A stretch of 64,000 bases of DNA. Source: Cherax quadricarinatus. Taxonomy: Eukaryota; Arthropoda; Malacostraca; Decapoda; Parastacidae. Shown here piece after piece: positions 1 through 10,387 of the stretch (positions within the stretch are counted from its first letter, which is position 1; the number at the start of each line of letters is the position of its first letter). The notes below the pieces were generated by a model that saw only the letters and a list, made by a program, of their open reading frames with translations, was not told where the DNA came from and searched no databases. Location of the stretch: contig NC_091378.1 of assembly GCF_038502225.1 (NCBI RefSeq), forward strand, positions 10,659,351-10,723,350, written 5' to 3'. The position numbers and the translations under genes are program-made.

Positions 1-106
1 GGAAAGAATTACCCACAACAAGTGGTGAGCAACACAAACCCGCTGCTGTGAGTAGGTGAGAGTATTGCCAGGGAGGAAGGTGGTGGTACAAAGGTGGTGC
101 TAACTT

Positions 107-424
107 AGCTTGTCAATAAAGTTAGGAATCCTTAACCTGTAAATAGCTTGTCAATAAAGTCAGGAATCCTTAACCTGTAAATAGCTTGTCAATAAAGTCA
201 GGAATCCTTAACCTGTAAATAGCTTGTCAATAAAGTCAGGAATCCTTAACCTGTAAATAGCTTGTCAATAAAGTCAGGAATCCTTAACCTGTAAATAGCT
301 TGTCAATAAAGTCAGGAATCCTTAACCTGTAAATAGCTTGTCAATAAAGCCAGGAATCCTTAACCTGTAAATAGCTTGTCAATAAAGTCAGGAATCCTTA
401 ACCTGCAAATAGCTTGTCAATAAA
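107..424 (+). repeat. 38 bp minisatellite, about 8 units
   Basis: Tandem units of 38 bp start at 107 and 145 and repeat to 424 with only a few substitutions. Each unit contains GTCAATAAAG, so each carries an AATAAA hexamer. The same unit occurs on the other strand at about 10840-10920, where it lies next to a LINE-like coding tail and an A-run. I infer that the array grew inside the 3' end of a LINE. Bases 1-106 show nothing recognisable. Confidence 0.95.
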
Positions 425-593
425 CCCCTCAAGGAAGGTTCCTTGATGTGGGTGAGGGGCTCTTGATTTAGGAAATTGGATCTGTGCTCCAGTTCCCCGA
501 ATTAAGCCTGAATGCCTTCCACATCCCCCCCCAGGCGCTGTATAATCCTCCGGGTTTAGCGCTTCCCCTTGATTATAATAATAATAATAATAA
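425..593 (+). mobile_element. SINE-like retroposon with 5' hairpin, (TAA)n tail and 11 bp TSD
   Basis: A 169 bp insertion splits the 38 bp minisatellite. It is flanked by the direct repeat TTGTCAATAAA at 414-424 and 594-604. It starts with CCCCTCAAGGAAGGTTCCTTG, which contains the self-complementary pair CAAGGAA/TTCCTTG, and ends in GATTATAATAATAATAA. Related copies on the minus strand lie at 58242-58405 (14 bp TSD), 48563-48707 (13 bp TSD with one mismatch) and, more diverged, near 47930-48085 and 50615-50785. The simple-repeat 3' tail resembles tails of RTE/CR1-type LINEs and their passenger SINEs. No A or B box was identified, so the source gene is unknown. Boundaries are secure; the class is inferred. 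Confidence 0.85.
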
Positions 594-690
594 TTGTCAA
601 TAAAGTCAGGAATCCTTAACCTGTAAATAGCTTGTCAATAAAGCTACGGATCCTTAACCTAACCTTGTCAAACCCTGTGTAAAAAAAAAG
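594..690 (+). repeat. Remainder of 38 bp array and putative LINE 3' terminus with A-run
   Basis: After the insertion the 38 bp array continues for about two more units and ends with CTTGTCAAACCCTGTG followed by nine A residues. The same terminal sequence occurs in reverse complement at about 10823-10860. It therefore looks like the conserved 3' end of a dispersed retroelement, not an arbitrary array edge. Confidence 0.7.
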
Positions 691-695
691 AGAAA

Positions 696-855
696 TGGTG
701 TTGGGAGGAAGGTGGTGGGTAGGATGTTGTGGGAAGGATGTTGTGGGTAGGAGGTTGTGGGTGGGAGGTTGTGGGTGGGAGGTTGTGGGTGGGAGGTTGT
801 GGGTGGGAGGTTGCGGGTGGGAGGTTGTAGGTGGGAGGTTGTAGGTGGGAGGGTG
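696..855 (+). repeat. G-rich 14 bp minisatellite
   Basis: About eleven tandem units with core GGTTGTGGGTGGGA. The + strand is G-rich with regularly spaced GGG runs. The proline-rich reading frame on the minus strand is a by-product of the repeat. 856-1253 has no recognisable gene or element. Confidence 0.9.
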
Positions 856-1253
856 ACCCTATCATGGTGACAATCAACCCACAGAACGGCTTCAGGCTAT
901 CTCAGGAGAGTATTATGATAAAATTTTCATCAGATTATTATTCCCTGTGGGTTAATAACCCAGTATAAGCCAGAAAAGCCAAGCAGTGTTGTTTACTTGT
1001 GTTGGAGAGTTCTTGAAGACCGTCATCACTATGGTGGGACTCACAACTCACTCTTGCCTGATAAATGAACATGGATCGTTCGAAGGAAATTCTCAAAAAG
1101 TCTCGTTTCGTCTTGGCACTGAACCCTGGTTCTTACAGTTGGGAATAGAGAGTTCTCCAACTGAACTACGTATCACTGAGTGCTCTGTAACCAAGCTTCA
1201 TGTCATCGAGAGCTCTACAACTAAGCTTCAATTCATTCTAAACAGTAAGCTGC

Positions 1254-2290
1254 CAGATCGTCCGGGACAACATCCAAGAAGAGTGAAGTCTTCACCCTGG
1301 CCAGGAAAACATCCAAGAAGAGTGAAGTCTTCACCCTGGCCAGGAAAACATCCAAGAGGAGTGAAGTCTTCACCCTGGCCAGGAAAACATCCAAGAAGAG
1401 TGAAGTCTTCACCCTGGCCAGGAAAACATCCAAGAAGAGTGAAGTCTTCATCCTGGCCAGGAAAACATCCAAGAAGAGTGAAGTCTTCATCCTGGCTAGG
1501 AAAACATCCAAGAAGAGTGAAGTCTTCATCCTGGCTAGGAAAACATCCAAGAAGAGTGAAGTCTTCACCCTGGCCATGAAAACATCCAAGAAGAGTGAAG
1601 TCTTCATCCTGGCTAGGAAAACATCCAAGAAGAGTGAAGTCTTCACCCTGGCCAGGAAAACATCCAAGAAGAGTGAAGTCTTCATCCTGGCTAGGAAAAC
1701 ATCCAAGAAGAGTGAAGTCTTCACCCTGGCCAGGAAAACATCCAAGAAGAGTGAAGTCTTCATCCTGGCTAGGAAAACATCCAAGAAGAGTGAAGTCTTC
1801 ATCCTGGCTAGGAAAACATCCAAGAAGAGTGAAGTCTTCACCCTGGCCAGGAAAACATCCAAGAAGAGCGAAGTCTTCATCCTGGCTAGGAAAACATCCA
1901 AGAAGAGTGAAGTCTTCACCCTGGCCAGGAAAACATCCAAGAAGAGTGAAGTCTTCATCCTGGCCAGGAAAACATCCAAGAAGAGTGAAGTCTTCACCCT
2001 GGCTAGGAAAACATCCAAGAAGAGTGAAGTCTTCATCCTGGCTAGGAAAACATCCAAGAAGAGTGAAGTCTTCATCCTGGCTAGGAAAACATCCAAGAAG
2101 AGTGAAGTCTTCACCCTGGCCAGGAAAACATCCAAGAAGAGTGAAGTCTTCATCCTGGCCAGGAAAACATCCAAGAAGAGTGAAGTCTTCACCCTGGCTA
2201 GGAAAACATCCAAGAAGAGTGAAGTCTTCACCCTGGCTAGGAAAACATCCAAGAAGAGTGAAGTCTTCATCCTGGCCAGGAAAACATCCA
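1254..2290 (+). repeat. 39 bp minisatellite, about 26 units in two interspersed subtypes
   Basis: The 39 bp unit contains CATCCAAGAAGAGTGAAGTC. Two subtypes alternate irregularly: one reads CACCCTGGCC near its end, the other CATCCTGGCT. Because 39 is a multiple of three, several frames stay open. The minus strand gives a 422-residue frame with a 13-residue repeat (KTSLFLDVFLAR plus V or M), and the plus strand gives KTSKKSEVF(T/I)LAR. Substitutions show no obvious synonymous bias in any frame, and no promoter or splice context is visible. I treat it as non-coding. 2291-2590 is unassigned. Confidence 0.95.
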
Positions 2291-2588
2291 CTACTTCATC
2301 TAGTCTAGCATACCTTCCGCCAGGAATATGCACCAGTCCACGAGCAAAACGTTTTGACTGGCGCACTAAACGTTTTGTTGCACCCAACTTATGCACATTC
2401 CTTAAAAGACGGATCCAGGGCCACTGTTGTTGTGGACCACCGAGAATTCCAGTCCTCCAAATATGGTGAGTTAGGGATGGTAAAATGTTGAAGGTAAGCA
2501 AGTCAAGGTTTTAGAGGGTGACGGGAAGTAAGCTGATAAAGCAGGAAAGAGATGATGGGAGAGAAGGGAGATTGTGGCTACCGATAGG

Positions 2589-2589
<1 letters not shown>

Positions 2590-2664
<75 letters not shown>
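2590..2664 (+). repeat. (GA)n microsatellite
   Basis: Uninterrupted GA dinucleotides for about 75 bp, inside a purine-rich stretch that runs to about 2810. 2820-3070 holds nothing clear except a possible GGAAGCGCTAAAC motif near 2965 that resembles part of the SINE-like family. Confidence 0.97.
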
Positions 2665-2667
<3 letters not shown>

Positions 2668-3069
2668 TGCAGTAGAAAGCCAGAGTCTACAGAGGGAAGA
2701 AGAAAAATAAGAGAGGGGTAGAGGAAGGAGAGAGGGAGAGAGGGAGGGAGACAGTGAAGGAGGGAAGCCAGGAGAGCGGTGAAGGAGAAACAAGTCTGGC
2801 AAGTTTCCAGACCCACAGATTAGCTAAGGTTCACAACACGAGAAGGTAAAAGTCTCCACAACACCGGGGATCTCCCTAAGCAAACCCGTCATACCCAACA
2901 CTAAATTATTTTATTGGTGAAAATCTGGGACTCCCAAAGCAGTATAACCAACATATACCCACAGGGAAGCGCTAAACTATTATTATATTGAATCCCCGGG
3001 AAAAATGAGGTAATCAGTAGCAACCTTTTATCCTCATCTATGCAAGGTAGATATTTTTCAGTACTGACT

Positions 3070-3070
<1 letters not shown>

Positions 3071-3119
<49 letters not shown>

Positions 3120-3151
3120 GTAATAATAATAATAATACTAATAATAATTAT
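3071..3151 (+). repeat. (AAT)n microsatellite
   Basis: AAT trinucleotides with two short interruptions (AAG near 3117 and ACT near 3137). Confidence 0.95.
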
Positions 3152-3154
3152 TAC

Positions 3155-3700
3155 GTGGTAGTGTCCTACAGTTATGAGTCACTGTAGACAGGTAGTGTTG
3201 TTCTACAGTTATGTGTTACTGTAGACAGTGCTGTTCTACAGTTATGTGTTACTGTAGACAGGTAGTGTTGTTCTACAGTTATGTGTTACTGTAGACAGTG
3301 CTGTTCTACAGTTATGTGTTACTGTAGACAGGTAGTGTTGTTCTACAGTTATGTGTTACTGTAGACAGGTAGTGTTGTTCTAGAGTTATGTGTTACTGTA
3401 GACAGGTAGTGTTGTTCTACAGTTATGTGTTACTGTAGACAGGTAGTGTTGTTCTACAGTTATGTGTTACTGTAGACAGGTAGTGTTGTTCTACAGTTGT
3501 GTGTTACTGTAGACAGTGTTGTTCTACAGTTATGTGTTACTGTAGACAGGTAGTGTTGTTCTACAGTTATGTGTTACTGTAGACAGGTAGTGTTGTTCTA
3601 CAGTTATGTGTTACTGTAGACAGTGCTGTTCTACAGTTATGTGTTACTGTAGACAGTGCTGTTCTACAGTTATGTGTTACTGTAGACGGTGTTGTTCAAG
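3155..3700 (+). repeat. 33/37 bp minisatellite with an inverted repeat in every unit
   Basis: About 15 units. The long form is 37 bp and the short form lacks GTAG (33 bp). Each unit contains TCTACAGT-TATGTGTT-ACTGTAGA, an 8 bp perfect inverted repeat around an 8-base loop, so a single strand would form a chain of small hairpins. Confidence 0.95.
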
Positions 3701-3789
3701 AATTAAACGGAACGTTCAGTTCGTTCAAGAGAATTTTCTGCAGTCATGCTTCACTGCCTGGCATTATGCGCCCTAGTCAGGCATTCTGG

Positions 3790-4140
3790 TTAGTACTGCC
3801 ATATTTAAATCCCTTTAATTTTAAATGCTTTTAAGTCTCTTTAAGAAATATGGAAGCCCAAGACGTCAAGATTCATAAGGTATATACAATTTTTTTAGTA
3901 ACATTAAGTCGTAGTAAAGTGCGTAAAGTCGTATCTGAATCCCTTTAAGGCACATCTAAGTTTCCTGACCTATTTAAGGTGTATGCGAGGTGTATCCAAA
4001 TTCCTTTTAATTACATTCAATCCTTTTAAACTGGATCCAAGACTTTAATTCGTATGCAAGATCTTTTAAGGAGTATCGAAGTCCCTTTAAGTCGTATTTA
4101 AGTCCCTTTAATTTATATATCCAAGGTTCATTCAGGTATA
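3790..4140 (+). repeat. Decayed tandem repeat with recurring CCCTTTAA core
   Basis: The motif (T/A)CC(C/T)TTTAA or TCTTTTAAG recurs every 25-35 bp, usually preceded by GTATxxAAG or GAAT. Spacing and sequence vary, so this looks like an old array losing its periodicity. No coding potential is seen. Confidence 0.55.
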
Positions 4141-4319
4141 TCAAGGTCTCCTTATCATTCTAAGTGTATCCATTAACTTCTAAATCATCTCCTAATCCTT
4201 TAAAGCATTTACAAGTCTACAGCGTATTAATTACACAGAGTAATCGTATGCTGAATTCTAAGATGCGTGTCCCACCTGACCCTCCTGGGGAAATCCGTGG
4301 TTTAACAGGCTTGTACGTA

Positions 4320-4644
<325 letters not shown>

Positions 4645-4803
4645 GCACAAATAACCCGCATATAGGAGAGAGGAGTTTACGACGACGTTTCAATGTGACT
4701 TTGTAAATGGTCCAAGTCGGACGGATACGTCGTCGTAAGTTTCTCTCTCCTATGTGTGGGTTATTTTTGTATTTTCCAGTCACGGTACTGTACCTTTTGT
4801 TAT
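4645..4803 (+). mobile_element. Penelope-like foldback element: inverted arms plus short tail
   Basis: The left arm (AAATAACCCGCATATAGGAG and on, from 4649) is the reverse complement, with a few mismatches, of the right arm ending in CCTATGTGTGGGTTATTT at about 4766. The arms enclose AATGGTCCAAGTCGGAC. The right arm is followed by an unpaired tail containing CACGGTACTGTACC. A related element lies at 13028-13195 in the opposite orientation with a 13 bp TSD. Architecture matches the palindrome-plus-tail insertions at 46.7, 48.9 and 50.2 kb. The Penelope-like assignment rests on that shared architecture; no protein is encoded. Confidence 0.65.
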
Positions 4804-5148
4804 TTATAATCATATATATTGCTTTCTTAATGTTACTAGCCACAGATGCAGTGATCTTATATAATAAATTAATTTCCGAGGCAGCATAATGTACTTTGTA
4901 ACACAAGCACAAAGAATGAGAAGGAAATAAAGAACTTTACCAAGAGATGTTTTACTGTTATGAAGCTTCGTCAAGTGAAGGTTGTGGGTGAAAGGATGTA
5001 AGAGCAAACTTTTTCTTTTTTATGCTATACTTGTTTTTCTCTGCAGTTGTTGCTCACAGACATACTCCTGATCACAGATATAACCACAGACTTAGAGTTA
5101 AAAGCAGTTTCGAGCATCACCATTCATTGTACACGTTTGCACAAATAG

Positions 5149-5151
<3 letters not shown>
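4804..5151. other. Unassigned spacer
   Basis: AT-rich sequence with the fourth copy of the 85 bp repeat near its start. No gene, RNA or element boundary is recognised. Confidence 0.5.

Positions 5152-5237
<86 letters not shown>
5152..5237 (+). repeat. (AC)n microsatellite at the 5' edge of LINE copy A
   Basis: Pure AC dinucleotides for about 86 bp. The LINE sequence begins immediately afterwards. All later copies of this LINE in the nest are bounded by the same dinucleotide in the same orientation. Confidence 0.97.
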
Positions 5238-5239
<2 letters not shown>

Positions 5240-5243
5240 TAAG

Positions 5244-5959
5244 GGGACTGTAGCGAAAGAAGGAGCAAAACTGCATGTAGAAGCTCTAGCAGAGGGGACT
5301 GTAGTAAATGAAAGAGCTAAGCTATACGTGGAGGCCCTAACAGACCACAGCAGAGCCCAGAGAAAACCGGGAACGGAAAATGACAGGCCACTGAGCCCAA
5401 GTACAATAGATAGTGGAATTGAAGAAAGGAAAGCTGCAATGGAGGAAATTAAATTGAATGAGTGGATACACAAGGATACGCAGAGGGAGAATGAAAGGAA
5501 GAGGTCAGTCTTTGTGTATGGGCTCCAGGAAGTTGAAGGGGAAACATATGAAGCAAGAAAACAAGGGGAAAAAAAGCAATTGAAAGCATCATAAAAGCAA
5601 TAGGAGAAGATGACATGACCCAGCTGGAAAATTTTCGGAGAATAGGGGGGTTTGCAAGAAGAAGAACCCGGCCAGTGAAAGTGACTTTCAAGGCAGAATC
5701 GACTCGGACTAGGATCCTGCAGGAGAAAGCAAGATTAAGGGACATGCCGGCATACAGGAAGGTGTATCTCGACCACAACAGAAAACAAGAAGAAAGGCAG
5801 AAACTGAGAGAGATGGTACAAAGGCGAAAGGAGGAAAGAGAGGGGATGGAGGAGACAGACAGGAGATCCCAGTCCCAGGAAGAAGATCAAATACAGCCTC
5901 CCTCACAACTTCCTATAAAAGCCCCCCAACCAGGTCAACCCCAATGCAACCAAACAGTC
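5244..5959 (+). pseudogene. LINE ORF1 remnant
   Basis: The frame opens directly after (AC)n with a 51 bp tandem duplication at 5243 and 5294 encoding two versions of GTVxxExAKLxVEAL. It continues through RKRSVFVYGLQEVEGE and shifts frame near 5570-5600. The second frame has FRRIGGFARRRTRPVKVTFK and AYRKVYLDHNRKQEERQKLR, followed by a charged and then proline-rich tail. The order (basic strand, VKVTF, then a long helix rich in R, E and K) resembles RNA-binding ORF1 proteins of LINEs. No zinc knuckle or esterase motif is seen. The 5' end is missing or truncated at the (AC)n tract. Confidence 0.7.
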
Positions 5960-6099
5960 TAAACCAAAACACCCATGCCATATCCAATGCCCCCACCCAC
6001 TGCATTACAAACTCCACCCCAACAGCAACCATCCATAGTTCCTTATCAGGTCTTCCACTTCCCCAACACCAATATACCCCCCAGACCACAGTTTTAGAA

Positions 6100-8928
6100 A
6101 AGAAGTTGAAGGTGTGGTATACAAATGCAGATGGAATAACAAATAAGTGTGAGGAGTGGCATGAAAGAATTAAGGAGACATCCCCAGACATAATAGCACT
6201 CACATAAACAAAACTCACCAGAATAATAACGGATGCAGTCTTTCCACCCGGATATCAAATCCTCAGGAATGACAGAGGAAGGAGAGTGGGAGGAAGAGTT
6301 GCACTGCTCATTAAAAATCAGTGGGGTTTTGAGAAAATGGAAGGAATGGATGGCATGGGCGAAAGGGACTACTTAGTAGGAACAATCCAGTCTGAGAGAC
6401 ATAAGGTGATAGTTGCAGTAATGTACAACCCACCACAGAACTGCAGGAGGCAAGAGAAGAATACGATGAGAGCAACAGAGCAATGGTCGACACACTAGCC
6501 GAGGTGGCCAGAAGAGCACACATGCGGGGAGCAAAGTTACTAGTTATGGGTGATTTCAATCACAAGGAGATTGACTGGGAAAACCTGGAGCCCCATGGGG
6601 GTCCCGAAACATGGAGAGCCAAGATGATGGATGTGGTGCTGGAAAACCTCATGCACCATCATGTTAGAGACACTACCAGAGAGAGAGGTGAGGATGATCC
6701 AGCAAGACTGGACCTTGTATTCACCTTGAGTAGTTCGGACATCGAGGATATCATGTATGAAAGGCCCCTAGGAGCTAGTGATCATGTGGTTCTGTGCTCT
6801 GACTACATAGTTGAGCTTCAAGTGGAGAGAGTAGCAGGAATAGGATGGGAAAAGCCAAACTACAAAAGGGGGAACTACTCAGGCATGAGGAACTTCCTGC
6901 AAGACATTCAGTGGGAGAGGGAACTGACAGGAAAACCAGTACAAGAAATGATGGACTATGTGGCAACAAAATAAAGGAGGCAGAGGAGAGGTTTGTTCCC
7001 AAGGGAAACAGAAATAATGGGAAGAACAGAACGAGTCCTTGGTTCGCCCAAAGGTGTAGGGAGGCAAAACCTAGGTGTACTAGAGAATGGAAAAGATACA
7101 GAAGACAGAGAACTCAGGAAAATAAAGAGATTGGCCGAAGAGCCAGAAACAATATGCACAGATAAGAAGGGAGGCTCAGCGACAATATGAAAATGACATA
7201 GCATCGAAAGACAAGTCTGACCCGAAGCTGTTGTATAGCCACATCAGGAGGAAAACAGCAATCAAGGACCAGGTAATCAGACTGAGGAAGGGAGATGGGA
7301 AGCTCACAAGAAACGACCGAGAGGTATGTGAGGAGCTCAACACGAGATTTAAAGAAGTATTTACAGTGGAAACCAGTAGGACTCCAGGAAATCAGAACAG
7401 GGGGGTACACCAACAAGTGCTGGATGAGGTACACATAACCAAGGAGGAGGTGAAGAAGCTGCTATGTGAACTTGACACTTCAAAGGCGGTGGAACCAGAC
7501 AACATCTCTCCGTGCGTCCTTAGAGAGGGAGCAGAGATGCTGTGTGTGGCATTAACAAAGATCTTCAACACATCCATTGAAACTGGGCAACTCCCTGAGG
7601 TATGGAAGATGGCAAATGTAGTTCCAGTTTTTAAAAAGGGAGACAGACACGAGGCACTAAACTACAGACCTGTATCACTAACGTGTATAGTATGCAAAGT
7701 CATGGAGACGATCATCAGGAGGAGAGTGGTGGAGCACCTGGAAAGAAACAAGTGTACAATTGACAACCAGCACGGTTTCAGGGAAGGAAAATCCTGTGTC
7801 ACAAACCTACTGGAATTTTATGACAAGGTGACAGAAGTAAAACAAGAGAGAGAGGGGTGGATCGACTGCATTTTTTTGGACTGCAAGAAGGCCTTCGACA
7901 CAGTTCCTCACAAGAGGTTACTGTAAAAGCTAGAGGATCAGGCACACATAACAGGAAAGGCACTGCAATGGATCAGAGAATACCTGACAGGGAGGCAACA
8001 ACGAGTCATGGTACGTGACGAAGTGTCAGAGTGGGCGCCTGTGACAAGCGGGGTTCCACAGGGGTCAGTCCTAGGACCTGTGCTGTTTTTGGTATATGTG
8101 AATGACACAATGGAAGGGATAGACTCAGAAGTGTCTTTGTTTGCAGACGATGTGAAGTTAATGAGAAGAATCAAATCGGACGAGGGCAGGCTACAAGACT
8201 GGTCCAGCAACTGGCTCCTTGAGTTTAACCCTGCCAAATGCAAAGTCATGAATATTGGGGAAGGGCAAAGAAGACCGCAGACGCAATATAGTCTAGATGG
8301 CCAGAGACTGCAAACCTCACTCAAGGAAAAAGATCTAGGGGTAAGTATAACGCCGAGCATATCTCCTGAGGCGCACATCAGTCAGATAACTGCTGCAGCA
8401 TACGGGCGTCTGGCAAACCTACGGATAGCATTCCGATACCTCAATAAGGAATCGTTTAAGACTCTGTATACCATTTACGTCAGGCCCATACTGGAGTATG
8501 CAGCACCAGTTTAGAATCCACACCTGGTCAAGCACGTCAGGAAATTAGAAAAAGTGCAAAGGTTTGCAACAAGACTAGTCCCAGAGCTAAGGGGATTGTC
8601 CTACGAAGAAAGGTTGAGGGAAATTTGCCTGACGACACTGGAAGGCAGGAGGGTCAGGGGAGACATGATAACGACATATAAAATACTGCACGGAATAGAC
8701 AAGGTGGACAAAGACGGGATGTTCCAGAGCAGGGACACAGACACAAGAGGTCACAATTGGAAGTTGAAGACTCAGATGAATCAAAGGGATGTTAGGAAGT
8801 ATTTCTTCAGTCATAGAGTAGTCAGGCCGTAGAATAGCCTAGAAAGTGACGTAATGGAGGCGGGAACCATACACAGTTTTAAGGCGAGGTATGATAAAGC
8901 TCATGGAGCAGGGAGAGAGAGGACCTAG
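6100..8928 (+). pseudogene. LINE ORF2 remnant: endonuclease and reverse transcriptase
   Basis: The endonuclease starts with KVWYTNADGITNKCEEW. A stop replaces the expected glutamate codon of the LTET motif at about 6205. Further conserved pieces are VAVMYNPP, LLVMGDFNHKEIDW, LDLVFTL and GASDHVVL. Frame changes occur near 6485 and 6840-7230. The RT part (7231-8514) contains NYRPVSLTCIV, QHGFREGKSCVTNLL, DCIFLDCKKAFDTVPH, a stop at 7924-7926, GVPQGSVLGPVLFLVYVND, FADDVKLM and RPILEYAAPV followed by a stop. The C-terminal region (8554-8832) has VQRFATRLVPELRGLSYEER and QMNQRDVRKYFFSHRVVR. Non-functional. Confidence 0.88.
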
Positions 8929-9056
8929 TAGCAATCAGCGAAGAGGCGGGGCCAGGAGCTATGACTCGACCCCTGCAACCACAAATAGGTGAGTTCAAAT
9001 AGGTGAGTACATGCAAACACACACACATGCAAACACACACATGCAAACACATACAT

Positions 9057-9059
<3 letters not shown>

Positions 9060-9126
<67 letters not shown>
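9060..9126 (+). repeat. (AC)n between LINE copies A and B
   Basis: Pure AC repeats, preceded by ATGCAAACACAC variants from 9010. The tract joins the 3' end of copy A to the truncated 5' end of copy B. Confidence 0.97.
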
Positions 9127-9128
<2 letters not shown>

Positions 9129-10159
9129 AACAAGAGTTCAACAAAAGATTAAAGGAAGTATTCACCGTGGAGACAGGAAGGACTCTGGGAAGACAGGACA
9201 GAGGGGGACACCAACAGGGAATACACGAAGTACTGGATGACATACACACAACTGAGGAGAAGGTGAAGAAGCTGCTAAGTGACCTTGATACCTCAAAGGC
9301 GATGGGACCGGACATCTCCCCGTGGGTCCTTAGAGAGGGCGCAGAAATGTTGTGTCCCATTAACCACAATCTTCAACACATCCCTTGAAACTGGGCAACT
9401 ACCTGAGGTAGGGAAAACGGCAAATGTAGTTCCCATTTTTTAAAAAAGGACACAGAAAAGAGGCGCTAAACTACAAACCAGTGTCACTGACGTGTATAGT
9501 ATGCAAAGTCATGGAGAAGATAATCAGGAGAGTGGTGGGTCACCTGGAACGGAACAAAAGTGTAAATGACAACCAGCACGGTTTCATGGAAGGCAAATCC
9601 TGTGTCACAAGCCTTCAGGAGTTTTATAATAAAGTAACAAAAGTAAGAGACAAGAGAGAGGGTTGGGTTGATTGCGTTTTTTTGGACTGCAAGAAGGCCT
9701 TCGACACAGTTCCTCACAAGAGATTAGTGCGGAAGCTAGAGGATCAGGTGCGTATAACAGGAAGGGCACTGCAATGGATCAGAGAATACCTGACAGGGAG
9801 GCAACAACGAGTATTGGTAGATGATGAGGTATCCCAGTGGGCGCCGGTAACGAGCGGGGTCCCACAGGGGTCACTCCTAGGACCTGTGCTATTTTTGGTA
9901 TATGTGAATGATATGATGGAAGGAATAGACTCAGAAGTGTCCCTGTTCGCAGATGATGTGAAGTTAATGAGGAGAATTAAATCAGATGAGTATCAGGCAG
10001 GACTACAAAGAGACCTAAACAGGCTGGACACCTGGTCCAGCAACTGGCTTCTCAAATTTAACCCCGCCAAATGCAAAGTCATGAAGATCGGAGAAGGGCA
10101 GGGCTAGGAAGAGGCGGGGCCAAGAGCTGAGTCTCGACCCCTGCAACCACAAATTGGTG

Positions 10160-10161
<2 letters not shown>
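9127..10161 (+). mobile_element. LINE copy B, 5'-truncated and internally deleted
   Basis: It starts just after (AC)n inside the RT N-terminal region (FNKRLKEVFTVETGRT). A frameshift lies near 9350-9480, then an open RT segment runs 9481-10107: QHGFMEGKSCVTSLQEF, DCVFLDCKKAFDTVPH, GVPQGSLLGPVLFLVYVND, FADDVKLMRRI and KCKVMKIGEG. The RT C-terminal third is absent. The sequence passes from KIGEGQG straight into the 3' UTR (GAGGCGGGGCC, CTCGACCCCTGCAACCAC, GGTGAGTAC). This is a cleaner copy than A across the RT palm. It ends in (AC)n. Confidence 0.88.
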
Positions 10162-10198
<37 letters not shown>

Positions 10199-10210
10199 GT
10201 GTGTGTGTGT
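10162..10210 (+). repeat. (AC)n followed by (GT)n
   Basis: The LINE tail (AC)n runs to about 10195 and is followed by ATACGTGTGTGTGTGT, giving a small AC/GT inverted repeat. Confidence 0.9.
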
Positions 10211-10261
10211 ATTAACCAAGCAACTTTTATACTGAATGCATGAGTAATGAACATTAGATGA

Positions 10262-10385
10262 GCGTCAAGAACCTCAACAAAGAATCCTTCTCAACACTTT
10301 ATATGACATATGTCAGGCTGTCACCACCACCATGGAATTTACTACTGATCAAGCTGGTCAAGAAACAAGAGAAAGTGTAGAAAGT
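10262..10385 (+). pseudogene. LINE RT fragment (thumb region)
   Basis: A short diverged piece can be read as LNKESFSTLYDIYVR-like sequence followed by EYAA/VWNPHLVK-like sequence when frames are allowed to shift (compare 8439-8560 of copy A). It is not directly preceded by (AC)n, so it may belong to an older insertion of the same or a related family. Confidence 0.5.
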
Positions 10386-10387
10386 AG

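Larger units (their letters stand above)
5238..9009 (+). mobile_element. LINE copy A (CR1/Jockey group), degenerate, with ORF1 and ORF2
   Basis: The longest member of the (AC)n LINE nest. Order: ORF1 remains (5244-5959), a short linker, apurinic-like endonuclease (about 6100-6830), reverse transcriptase (about 7231-8250), C-terminal domain to about 8925, then a 3' UTR with GAGGCGGGGCCAGGAGCT and GGTGAGTACA that leads into (AC)n. Several in-frame stops and frameshifts show that it is dead. Near 8185 it lacks about 45 bases that copy B keeps. RT motifs (GVPQGSVLGPVLF, FADDVKLM) place it in the CR1/Jockey group; the exact clade is not settled by eye. Confidence 0.9.

Noticed and set aside
1233..2501. 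422-residue open frame on the minus strand
   Set aside because: Nearly all of it is the 39 bp minisatellite, whose length keeps several frames open. No start context, splice signals or known domain were seen.
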